Positions 58,001 through 64,000 of a stretch of DNA of 64,000 nt are shown here, one piece after another (position 1 is the stretch's first letter; every line of letters starts with the position of its first letter). The DNA is taken from the NCBI RefSeq assembly GCF_030272615.1, contig NC_081409.1, positions 647,746,468-647,810,467 of the forward strand, read 5' to 3'. The notes beneath the pieces were generated by a model. The model saw only the letters and a program-made list of their open reading frames with translations. It was not told the origin of the DNA and did not search any database. Origin of the DNA: Cryptomeria japonica. Its lineage: Eukaryota; Streptophyta; Pinopsida; Cupressales; Cupressaceae. The translations under genes were made by a program, and so were the position numbers.

Positions 58001-58078
58001 ACTAATCTCAATCTCATGTACTTCTCATCATCAGAATTTCTGCGAACTAGTTTTTCATCTCAAAAGGAAAAAATTTAA
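36950..58078 (+). CDS. MIKC-type MADS-box transcription factor, 3' part (five exons)
   Basis: Exons: 36950-37011 (62 bp), 37125-37224 (100), 37460-37501 (42), 57805-57846 (42), 57935-58078 (144, with stop). The joined frame is open to TAA at 58076-58078 and encodes about 130 residues. These are the end of the intervening region (W-L-E-V-E-N-L-Q), the keratin-like K domain (MIGEDLELLNFKELQCLEKK, then I-R-S-L-K) and a short C-terminal domain (Q-E-L-P-Q-T-N-L-N-L). All introns are GT-AG: 113, 235, 20,303 and 88 bp. 62-100-42-42 is the usual MIKC exon series. The K domain pairs MADS proteins through amphipathic helices; such factors act in the nucleus on CArG boxes in organ and phase-change programmes. 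The subfamily is unresolved. The DNA-binding exon is not in the window, so the gene may continue far upstream or be truncated. Confidence 0.88.
37125..37224 (+). CDS. MADS gene exon (MIKC exon 4, K domain)
   Basis: ACAG before, GTAATT after. 100 bp. It carries the K-domain hallmark G-E-D-L-x-x-L-x-x-K-E-L-Q-x-L-E. Confidence 0.92.
37460..37501 (+). CDS. MADS gene exon (MIKC exon 5)
   Basis: GTAG before, GTAGCA after. 42 bp, phase 0, encoding E-K-V-S-L-E-R-I-R-S-L-K-I-K. Confidence 0.87.
38029..38082 (+). repeat. 27-bp perfect tandem duplication
   Basis: 38029-38055 and 38056-38082 are identical. They lie in intron sequence between MADS exon 5 and the chromovirus LTR. Confidence 0.9.
38278..39588 (-). 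repeat. 3' LTR of the minus-strand chromovirus
   Basis: Minus strand TGTGATATCCCC...GGTTCTTCACA, 1311 bp. About 38278-39230 matches 50191-51189. It carries one palindrome at 39377-39396. Confidence 0.87.
39377..39396. repeat. 20-bp palindrome in the second chromovirus LTR family
   Basis: ACTTACTATAAATAGTAAGT: the same 8-bp arms as at 5136, 5250, 47476 and 47590, with only the four centre bases changed. It lies 192 bp from the LTR start. Confidence 0.85.
39589..40427 (-). pseudogene. Chromovirus integrase C terminus with chromodomain
   Basis: Minus strand with shifts: I-N-K-W-V-E-E-Y-L and V-L-Y-G-Y-E-V-P-S-F (end of integrase core), FEVGDMVYFMLQPYRQST, V-E-K-L-K-P-R-Y-Y-G-P (the GPY/F module), L-V-P-E-A-I, then the chromodomain E-Y-L-I-K-W-K-D-L-P-x-E-D-A-T-W-K. 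The polypurine tract and LTR follow. Chromodomains steer integration toward marked chromatin. The 5' side is cut by the copia element at 40428. An in-frame 21-bp duplication lies at 40143-40184. Confidence 0.82.
40143..40184 (-). repeat. 21-bp perfect tandem duplication in integrase
   Basis: 40143-40163 and 40164-40184 are identical. On the minus strand the duplication repeats seven residues, E-N-R-V-P-S-A, in frame. Confidence 0.85.
40428..41603 (+). repeat. 5' LTR of the copia element
   Basis: TGTTGGCAATATG...GGATTCCAATA (terminal CA mutated to TA). A C-rich tract lies at 41575-41580 before the end. The first 180 bp match 44571-44754. The 'cttcctacatgtgcagacccc' and 'tattgtgggtc' blocks also occur in the LTR of element A. 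Confidence 0.87.
41606..41617 (+). other. Primer-binding site of the copia element
   Basis: TGGTATCAGAGC, perfect Met-tRNA-type site, 2 nt after the LTR. Confidence 0.9.
41630..42660 (+). pseudogene. Copia gag: long coiled coil and four zinc knuckles
   Basis: The frame open to 42385 starts N-R-L-R-K-I-L-K-L-E-S-M and is a coiled coil of about 190 residues. A frame shift near 42355 leads into the knuckles CFVCNKFGHMTRHC, CSNCKRYGHKAEDC, then one with its His codon replaced by TAA (C-H-A-C-G-K-F-G-stop-M), then CYACNKVGHIAKFY with the last Cys lost. No UBN2 capsid domain is recognisable upstream; gag begins almost at the primer site. Confidence 0.75.
43090..43600 (+). pseudogene. Copia integrase end and RT start
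   Basis: 43107-43454 carries FLGYSKSKAYRYYNKR, V-E-R-T-N-V-K-V-D-E and PRYVRLNHSEDQIIG, the linker from integrase to RT in copia polyproteins. It continues, with a stop, to A-M-E-D-E-L-D-Q-L-E-K-D-N-T-W, the first RT block. A deletion then removes most of RT. Confidence 0.78.
43720..44034 (+). pseudogene. Copia RNase H
   Basis: A-D-W-A-S-D-V-D-N-R-like start, then G-A-F-F-L-G-K-K-L-V-S, KKQSCISLCTAEAEYVAA, I-H-C-D-N-S-I-A-I, and with a shift S-K-T-K-H-I-S-I-K-Y-N-F-L. The acidic residues of the RNase H core (D in ADW, E in AEAEY, D in CDN) are present. Confidence 0.82.
44541..44633 (+). promoter_or_regulatory. Polypurine tract of the copia element with inverted repeat
   Basis: AGTGTTGCCATCAATG (44541-44556) pairs with CATTGATATCAACACT (44618-44633) at 14 of 16 positions. 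The weak purine tract AAAGAGGGA is between them. A second, stronger tract AAGGGGGAGATTGTTGG lies at 44329-44345. Confidence 0.65.
44571..44754 (+). repeat. Truncated 3' LTR of the copia element
   Basis: Matches the first 184 bp of 40428-41603 (TG mutated to TA) and is then broken by the chromovirus LTR fragment at 44755. Confidence 0.82.
44755..45785 (-). repeat. Chromovirus LTR fragment, minus orientation
   Basis: Starts TATAATATTCCCC and follows the solo LTR from 3425 closely for about 700 bp, including the tandem repeat units (45056-45180). Similarity then weakens. It ends abruptly at 45786, where an oppositely oriented pol fragment begins. Confidence 0.75.
45787..47366 (+). pseudogene. 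Chromovirus RNase H end, integrase and chromodomain
   Basis: Opens inside RNase H (NERQQKWVSKPQAYDFDIEY, then N-I-V-A-D-A-L-S-R-R). The integrase follows: zinc-binding part (G-H-Q-G-Y ... C-H-T-C-Q), core with M-D-F-I-M-G-L-P, DRDSKFLSAFW and H-L-Q-T-D-G-Q-T-E near the catalytic Glu, then V-E-K-L-K-P-R-F-Y-G-P, HVSHLKKALG, and a chromodomain E-Y-L-I-K-W-K-N-L-P-T-E-D-A-T whose usual Trp is Arg. Stops or shifts at about 46151, 46250, 46527 and 46875-46905 disable it. The purine tract TTTTGGGGAGGG and the LTR follow. Confidence 0.88.
47476..47495. repeat. 20-bp palindrome copy 1
   Basis: ACTTACTATTTTTAGTAAGT, 109 bp from the LTR start. Confidence 0.85.
47590..47609. repeat. 20-bp palindrome copy 2
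   Basis: Same sequence as 47476-47495, 223 bp from the LTR start. Confidence 0.85.
48835..48965 (+). repeat. Tandem repeat near the LTR 3' end, three units
   Basis: Three diverged units, each with AGTCCTCC/GGTCCTCC, a GC(A/T)TAAG-like block and a GTGA/GAGTGA end. This is the reverse complement of the array at 3731-3897. Confidence 0.75.
49260..50135 (-). pseudogene. Chromovirus gag, N-terminal part
   Basis: ATG at the complement of 50133-50135, an early stop, then the open frame 49835-49260. It has a polar Asn/Gln-rich N terminus followed by the capsid fold region: L-T-Y-F-D-G-S, A-R-A-W-V-H-N-L-D-N-Y-L-L, A-T-L-H-L-E-G-A-T-H-K-W-W-Y, R-L-I-E-R-F-D-V-K. The + strand LTR breaks it at 49259. 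It is clearly related to the gag starting at 63374. Confidence 0.82.
50191..51189 (-). repeat. 5' LTR of the minus-strand chromovirus, truncated
   Basis: Matches 38278 to about 39230. The match stops sharply at 51189, so about 350 bp at the LTR start (including the palindrome) is missing or displaced. Confidence 0.82.
51190..52753. other. Unassigned AT-rich intron DNA
   Basis: No coding frame or LTR end is supported. It contains short A/T repeats (51480-51560). Confidence 0.4.
52754..53134 (+). repeat. Tandem repeat, four units of 87-102 bp
   Basis: Units begin at 52754, 52856, 52947 and 53048. Each has GTTATCGGTA(G/T)AACTTGA, AAAGTTATTTTAATG, GATTTC-GATTCTATGCCGATA and GCGATA-TCTTGG-like blocks. 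Nearest copies differ by roughly a tenth to a fifth of their bases. Not tied to any element. Confidence 0.88.
53400..54924 (-). pseudogene. Ty3/gypsy gag and protease
   Basis: ATG at the complement of 54922-54924 (M-Y-S-R-N-A-N-R-V). With several shifts and stops: a helical N terminus, capsid region (V-T-P-P-K-F-N-G-N, A-E-A-W-I, Y-Q-L-N-G-E-A-A-T-L-W), a Gln/Asn/Lys-rich stretch (54280-53972), a knuckle (C-G-G-E-H-Y-A-N-I-C), then the aspartic protease with FSILIDAGATKCFIN at 53790-53740 (DAGA for DSGA) and LGSYDIILGIYWLVEHKSAV in 53681-53415. The pol that should follow is missing. Confidence 0.8.
54925..55672 (-). other. Leader of the minus-strand gypsy element with primer site
   Basis: TGGTATCAAAG on the minus strand (55659-55669) is a Met-tRNA-type primer site next to an LTR end at 55673. 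The leader holds a small frame (55571-55323) rich in Lys and Pro that I do not recognise. Confidence 0.55.
55673..56333. repeat. LTR-like segment(s) between two oppositely facing primer sites
   Basis: The left end (TGTAAGGACTTTC on +, CCTTACA on minus) abuts a minus-strand primer site. The right end abuts a + strand primer-like GGGTATCAGAGAG (56337-56349) followed by a + strand gypsy gag. One LTR cannot serve both, so two LTR pieces may be fused head to head. The internal boundary is not visible. Confidence 0.45.
56700..57560 (+). pseudogene. Decayed Ty3/gypsy gag
   Basis: With many stops: L-K-F-E-G-D, L-I-D-W-I-N-D-V-E-E-N-L-E-F, F-S-K-T-K-L-K-G-H-V, QNRRQKKKTVKYA, HMMNIRTGHSEASKEKVVQC, T-T-I-E-E-A-Y-H-F-M-L-K-V-E-E, then a decayed knuckle C-F-N-N-G-R-E-G-H-Q-A-F-E-Y at 57515-57556. 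The order and motifs fit a gypsy capsid and nucleocapsid. It ends about 245 bp before the MADS exon at 57805. Confidence 0.7.
57805..57846 (+). CDS. MADS gene exon (MIKC exon 6)
   Basis: GCAG before, GTAACA after. 42 bp, phase 0, E-K-S-L-T-V-E-N-A-N-L-E-I-K: the last K-domain helix. Confidence 0.85.
57935..58078 (+). CDS. MADS gene terminal exon
   Basis: ACAG acceptor, 47 codons and TAA at 58076-58078. Encodes the short C-terminal domain with Q-E-L-P-Q-T-N-L-N-L. No known subfamily end motif is evident. MIKC genes usually split this part in two exons. Confidence 0.82.
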   Translation: MGASIAIKNLETDAATQQELPQTNLNLMYFSSSEFLRTSFSSQKEKI

Positions 58079-58330
58079 GGAGAAGTTTTTGTACCTGTAG
58101 CCTGTGATGAATTCAAGTGTACTCCATGGTCCATGAGATTTTTCCGCAACTCTATTGAACCAGATCATATATGAGGACATCCGACTGCCAAAAGGAATTG
58201 ATATGTTGTGATGGGTATATAATGCTTGAATTGGTATTAAAATGTCATATCATTGTACAATCCTGGTGGATTCATTGTGATTTCAAAATATAATATACAT
58301 ATCAACAGACTAGATCAGACATGCATACAC
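58079..58330 (+). other. Probable 3' untranslated region of the MADS gene
   Basis: Less AT-rich than the following DNA and free of repeats seen elsewhere in the window. 'aatataatatac' near 58285 and 'acataaaaaaaa' near 58330 are possible poly(A) regions. Confidence 0.4.
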
Positions 58331-60719
58331 ATAAAAAAAAATTGTACGTGCTGCTGCTGTTTTATTTATCCTTATTTTTTCAGACAGCTCTGAGATTATT
58401 TTATTATTTTTATTTAAATATATTTTATACAATGTTATGTTAGAAAACCGACATTATGTGTAAGTTACATTTTTATTTCTATTTTTAATAGGATAATTAG
58501 TTAGTAGAAAACCATTAATATTATCATTTTAATATGTTTTAATTTTTTATACCTAATTTTTTAGCTATAAAAATGATAAAGTTTCTTTTTATTTTTATTA
58601 GAATTTGCTTTTGTTGTTGGTTGTTGATTTGTTTAAAATCAAATAATAATAAAAATAAAGATAAAAGTTATTATTACTGAACAAGATTTTCTTTCAAGAG
58701 TCCTTAAATATTAAAAAATCGTAAAATTTATAATTTAATTAATTTTGAGACTATTTAAATATCTCATCTTTTTATATTAAAGTTCAATTTAGAAATATAA
58801 AAAATTTAATAGAAACACACATTAAGATTTTTAGTGCATAAGAAAATCCTTCACTATCATTAATACACTTTAAATACATTAACTCTACAATGGTGCAGTC
58901 ATTTTTTATTCAAGAAAGAAAAACTGATATTTAAATGGCTAGAAATTAATTTTGATTTTTTATTAATTTGATAATTGATTAAGAGACATTTTAAATTTTA
59001 TTTTTATGGAATTTTTTGGGCATTTAAAAAAAGAACAAATGGCTGTGCTAAATAAAGATTATTTTCTCTGATTTAATTTTATTTTTAAAGTTTGATATTT
59101 ATCAGCATATTGTACATAGATATCTTAAAATATAAGTATCTTAGTTATTACAGTACATTAGATTCAGATTGCATTCATTTGTTATAACACCCAAAATAAA
59201 CTACAAAAATCTAATTAAAAAATAGTTTTAGTTAACAATGTAAAATCCATATTGATATCCATCATTATTTAATCTACAAAATGTTGTCATCATTTTACTC
59301 TTAAGGTATCTTAGACACTAATTTATTTCTAATTGTTGTCACTTAGATTGTTGAATTATCAAACTCTAGTTATCGCTCTTGTGAAATAGGCTATACTCCT
59401 TGCAATCAAAACCTACAACCCTTCTTCAGCTGAATTTTGCATTTTTTGATTATACACTATTGAGGGATTAGGTGTGTCATACCAAGTCATTGGAAAAACA
59501 AATATGAAAAAAAAGAGTTGAAAAATATATTTTTTATTCAAAGTTTAGGGTTCATACCTATTGCCAAATCCTATGGAATGGTGTCTACCTAACACTTTAA
59601 TAAATAGCTGCAAGTTAAGTCCATTTGTGCCTTTCCAAAAATAATAGAAAATTTATTAAAAAAAGTAAATTATGGTTCATATCAAAAATATATACATTCA
59701 CATACATGACTTAAGAAGTTGAGATCAATAGGTAAATGGATCTCAAAAAAGTTGTGAATAAACAGGTCTAAAAAGTAAGAGCTTCTATTTTGTAGGAAAA
59801 GATTCCAAATAATCTCATAGCACATTGTTTTTCTTAATGAGAGCTTTTCTTAAAAATTAGAAGGTTTAGCCCCTCCATAAAACCGTACCCTTAGATACAA
59901 AATTATTTCACCTTCATAAAGCTAAATTAGTAGTCATGACTCCTAGCCAATCATGTTATAATTAGATATGTGTTAGAAAGATCTCCATCAGAATTAATTT
60001 GATTTATTGGAATCATTGACTTCTATTGAACAAGAGTTATTCTTTAACTCGGATCGGAGCTCGTATGTCTTTCTGGCTATGAATACCTTTCCCTTCATAG
60101 GTACTTCAACCAAAAATGGATTCCAATTGGTCCGTTGTAATTTTTGTCAAGCACTCTTTCAATTACAACCACTCCTAGCTCAAAATTAAGAACAATTTAC
60201 TCATCTCACGAGACACTCCTCTTCTCTTCTCCAACTCTACATCCAAATTACCATTTTACAGAATCCTAGTGGCATCTATAAGAAGTCATTACATCATATG
60301 AATATATTATTTTGGCCTTGGGTTTAGCAGTTATCATTACCGAATTGACATACATGCTTGGAAATCCTTACTAGAAAATATCCTAAAGGTTTGCCATGGA
60401 GATCGTGTCGGTAATTTGACCTGAACATTAATCTCATCGTAGAAAGCAATTGGATTGTCGCTCAATCTTACTGTAATTTGAAAAGGGCTTCTCAATTGCA
60501 GACACGTGGCATGTCTATGGGAGTCTTATAAACTAAGCATTGTGCCACTAGAACCTATTTAAAAGGAAGTAGGAAACAGACTTGTAAAAAGTTGGAAACC
60601 TATCCTAACTATATACACAGGCGACTTGAAACATTTAATTAAATATTTCAATAAAATACCATTCGCAAGAGTTTCTAATACTCATCTTTTTTCATTCGCG
60701 AGCTCATAGGCATTATTAA
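58331..60719. other. AT-rich intergenic DNA
   Basis: No genes, LTR ends or clear repeats. From about 60000 it may include decayed flank of the gypsy remnant that follows. Confidence 0.45.
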
Positions 60720-61730
60720 GGGAACCCTGCATAATCAGTCAAACTTCGCCTTTTGCCCTAGCTTTGTGGCTCTTTCTTCCCACTTTAATACTAAATCACC
60801 TTCTTTGAACCTCAAACTTGAAGTCTTGTGATTAAGTCTTGTGATTAAACCATGTTTTCATTATTTAATGGTGGTTCATCACCATATTATGTACTAATTT
60901 TCTTGTCTCTTAGAGGTTCAATAACTTGGCAAAACTGATTTGCATTGTTCCATCATCTTCTATCTCATACTACCTTATCAATGGGAGAGCTAAATTTTTG
61001 AGGAAGATGGGCATTGAAGCACTCTTTAAAGGGACTAATTCATAGGGAGATTTATTAGAACCTATTTCGGAATAATACAATCTGACCATACAGCAATATT
61101 CAAAGGTGATCTTCTTTCATTATTTTGATTAATTTGATAAATTTTTTATTTGTTGATTCAACTAGATCATTATCTTGTGGGTAACAATTTGATCATGTAT
61201 TCAAGAAAATACCATTTCTTAAATATAACTTAGATATATTTAACCCAACAAATGTCTTAGCATTATTATATATAAAAGTCTTTGGAGGGCAAAAGTTGGT
61301 AATGATCTCCAAAAAAATGAGAATTATATTTTTTGTGGCCTCTTTCAAGGGAATCACCTTAGTCCCTTGTAAAATAGTTTATGCTATAAGAATTTACTTA
61401 TGACCTACACTTGATATTGGGTTGATCATCTTGATAAAATCTAATCCCCATTGTGTCAATGGTTCTTCTACTACAATTGGATGAGTGACATAAGAGCATT
61501 CCTTCTTTTCCCAAAAAGAAAACTAACATTATTGGCACTTCCACACAAGGTTGTGGTAATTTGAGAAGAGAGTTAGGCAGTAATAACCAACACAAATAAT
61601 CGTTATCATTGTGGTCTTAGCAAAAAACTTCTCCTAACATCCCATAGTGTAATTCATGTAGAATCGTCTTCCTTTTTAATACACCCAAGGAGAATACCAT
61701 TAAAATTATGTTTGAAAAGGATTCCTTGTA
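60720..61730 (-). pseudogene. Decayed Ty3/gypsy integrase
   Basis: Minus strand with many stops: zinc-binding end (G-Y-Y-x-L-T-L-F, K-C-Q-Y-C), then V-E-E-P-L-T-Q-W-G-L-D-F-I, I-N-P-I-S-S-V-G-H-K, V-I-P-L-K-E-A-T-K, N-N-A-K-T-F, Y-P-Q-D-N-D-L-V-E-S-T-N-K-K (region of the catalytic Glu) and S-P-F-K. The style fits the non-chromodomain plant gypsy groups, but the clade is not settled. Confidence 0.72.
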
Positions 61731-62159
61731 CTAAGAAATAATTAGATCCCTTTATTGCAAAACCTTCTTTTTATATTCAGAAAATTGGTCTGGGTATTGA
61801 CTTGTATCCATGAACCAAATTCGATCTTTAATCTAGGAATCTTATCCTTCTCCTTGATTTATTAATATCACTTAGAAACTTTCTCAAATTCAATTGAAGG
61901 ATCTAAGTTTTCTGCCAAGTATTCACAGAGACCTCTATCTCTAATGAGTATGGTAGGTTTGACCTCAATATCATACTCCAAATCTTGGTGATTTATTTTT
62001 CCTTTCTTTAGTAATCCCACCCTCCATGATGTACTCCCTCATAGTTAGATGAGCCACATATACCATGATTTTATTTTCCATTGCTTAGTGCTTGAATTTC
62101 TTCAAGCCTTCCACTTTTGCAAAAGCTTGCTTCTCCACAAGAATTTGTTTAGATTCATA
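61731..62159 (-). other. Likely decayed RNase H-integrase linker
   Basis: Continues the minus-strand gypsy remnant without clear motifs, up to the LTR inserted at 62160. Confidence 0.35.
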
Positions 62160-63226
62160 TGTAATGTCCCTTCCTTAGGCATCTCAGACTTTAATGGAGG
62201 TTGACCTACTATTAGGGTTTCGTAGGTCAACAAGGTGGTTTGGGGACCCAACCGAGGTTTGTGGAGCCCAGCTGGGAGCTTTACGGGCCTTTCGGATTGG
62301 AGTTCTGGAGTTGTATCTTGGATTAAAATTGAAATACTAAAGTTGGCCTTATGTGAATAGTAACATAGAAACATAAGATGAATAGTGAAAAGTGCCTGCA
62401 TCCTAGTAACTTAAGTTGTTTTTTTAAAAGGGGGTCAAATTCACAATGAGGAACTAGACCCTCAATGACATTTTTTATGTTTTTTAAGGCCAAATAGTAA
62501 CTCCAAATTAGATCGAACTTCTTGGAGAGGTTATAAAGGCATGTTGCCTATCTTTTGCATTCATTCTCATGTCTTCAATGTTTAAAACAAGTTTGAGGGT
62601 TTGAGCGGCTTGGAGCTTACATGAATGCAATCTTCTAGGAGAATTTGGAGATTTGGACAAAAACCCATGTCTCCTGGTGACATGTTTCATTAGTAACCAA
62701 CTTCAGTGTGCAATCGACAACCTTAATTGGGGTTCTGAGTGCATATTTATCAGTTTAAGGGAAGATTTTCTTCAATTAATTGCAGGGCAGACCTTCTAAA
62801 GGTCGATACTACTTATTTCTAGCTTATTTTCAGCCAACCGCTCCATTTTGGAAAGAAGGGAATCAAACCATAGGTTGTATTTGGGGTTTGCAGCTAATAT
62901 TAGAGTTTATTTTTATAGTCCATCTATTAGAAATTTGTATCAGACCTATATGCTCAGTTACTGGTATATACATCAGTCTTTTTTTGTGAAAGTTATCTTA
63001 TTTATCTTCTTCATGTGTTATGCATTATTTTAGTTTGTATCAATAGTTAGCTTCATTTAGCATTCAAGAAGCTTTCAAAAAGACTCAAAAAGCCAAACAA
63101 AAACAAGAAAACCAGTCAAACCCCTTTCATCATACGTTAGCCAAAGACTTGATCGGCAAATAAACAATAGCAAATAACCTCAGAGATTGGACCAAATTTG
63201 GTTAAAATTGGGTTGGGGATATTTCA
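62160..63226 (+). repeat. 5' LTR of a Ty3/gypsy element
   Basis: TGTAATGTCCC...GGGGATATTTCA, 1067 bp, followed by a primer site and gag. The ends resemble the chromovirus LTRs in this window (TGTAAT(G/A)TCCC; GGGATATTnCA). The element continues past the window end. Confidence 0.85.
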
Positions 63227-63227
63227 G

Positions 63228-63240
63228 TGGTATCAAAGCC
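63228..63240 (+). other. Primer-binding site
   Basis: TGGTATCAAAGCC, one nt after the LTR; Met-tRNA type. Confidence 0.85.
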
Positions 63241-63373
63241 ATGACCTTACCGGCCTGAGGGTTTTGTAGCTCATTACATGCATCGCGGATAGTTTGGACC
63301 TTATAGATGCTACACTCCCAAGAGAGGACCCTGTCAGTTAGCCATTAATATCGGTGACCCAACAGGTGCAGAT

Positions 63374-64000
63374 ATGGGTGATCATCAAGAGAGTAGTAGG
63401 AGCCCTAATCACAGACAAAACCACCTTGACCCTGATGAGGTGTTGAGAACATTAGCTAATGCTCAGCTTAGGATTGTGCAGGCTCTTCACAGGTTACATG
63501 ATACTTTGGATAGATTGGATTTGGGACTCCATAGGGATAGGCGTGACAGGCATGATAGATCGGTATCAACAACTAGCAACTGTGGTAGTAGTACAACTCC
63601 ATCATCGTTTGATAGTGCTATGATTCCCATAGACACAAGAAGGCTCATACTCAGATAATAGACATACCCATGCAACCTCATTTCCCTCCTAGAGATGAGC
63701 CACCCCCAATTGACCAATAGGAGAGCCTTGCATTTCAGGATATGGTGATGGCGGCCATGTTGAGTGGGCTCGCCTATGTTCTCATGTTAGAGAGGCATTC
63801 CCTCTCCACCAGTATTGTTCATAGTGCAAATACAACATGAGGTGGGATGATAGATGCCCTTGCTAGCAGGGGAATGGTGACCTACAAAGGACTACCAACA
63901 AGCTCTCTTTGTCTTCTTTTGATGGTAGTGGGATGATGAGTGCACATGATTGCATGCACAAGTTGGACATATACTTGTTGCTTGAGCCTATGTCGGAGGA
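63374..64000 (+). pseudogene. Gypsy gag, N-terminal part (runs off window)
   Basis: ATG at 63374 opens 94 codons (M-G-D-H-Q-E-S-S-R-S) with an Arg/His/Asp-rich charged region, to a TAA at 63656-63658. Past further breaks the last 110 bp read KLSLSSFDGSGMMSAHDCMH, then K-L-D-I-Y-L-L-L-E-P-M, matching the capsid start of the gag at 49260-50135. The early stops suggest a defective copy. Confidence 0.75.

Overview
This window looks like nuclear DNA from a seed plant with very large, transposon-filled introns, most likely a gymnosperm such as a conifer. That is an inference from three things: an AT-rich sequence packed with nested LTR retrotransposons, an intron of about 20 kb in a MADS-box gene, and few other genes. 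No bacterial genes, rRNA, tRNA or CRISPR array were seen.

The only host gene I can support is the 3' two-thirds of a MIKC-type MADS-box transcription factor on the + strand. It has five exons (36950-37011, 37125-37224, 37460-37501, 57805-57846, 57935-58078). The first four are 62, 100, 42 and 42 bp, the classic MIKC exon sizes, and the frame stays open to a TAA at 58076-58078. The fourth and fifth exons are separated from the first three by a 20.3 kb intron that is almost all retrotransposon. MADS-domain exons 1 and 2 were not found in the 36.9 kb upstream.

Layout. 1-14728: a non-autonomous copia-like element (A), cut by the window start, interrupted by a complete related element (B, 293-10254, LTRs of about 1150 bp, ATTTA target duplication). 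B is itself interrupted by a solo chromovirus LTR (3425-5378, AGATC target duplication). 14729-18485: unassigned DNA and a decayed minus-strand Ty3/gypsy gag. 18486-25826: minus-strand remains of the A/B type, with a central LTR flanked on both sides by internal sequence. 25850-31000: old repeats. 31020-35040: minus-strand copia remnant with the same internal-LTR-internal layout. 35040-36949: unassigned DNA and a short copia LTR. 36950-58078: the MADS gene. Its big intron holds a minus-strand chromovirus (38278-51189), which contains a copia element (40428-44754) and pieces of two other chromoviruses (44755-49259), then a tandem repeat (52754-53134) and two further gypsy remnants. 58331-64000: AT-rich intergenic DNA, a decayed gypsy integrase, and the 5' end of a fresh-looking gypsy element (LTR 62160-63226 plus the start of gag).

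The most unusual system is the A/B family. Its elements share the LTR style, Met-tRNA primer site and many-knuckle gag of the copia element at 40428. In place of pol they carry a long open frame, here called ORF X, seen in four copies and with no domain I recognise. Its product has a conserved N-terminal region around a LS-x-x-H-x-x-F-x-W-L ... KITK motif, a basic stretch, an acidic low-complexity stretch and a coiled-coil C terminus. The related elements also share an inverted repeat flanking the polypurine tract, conserved in pairing although its sequence differs in element B.
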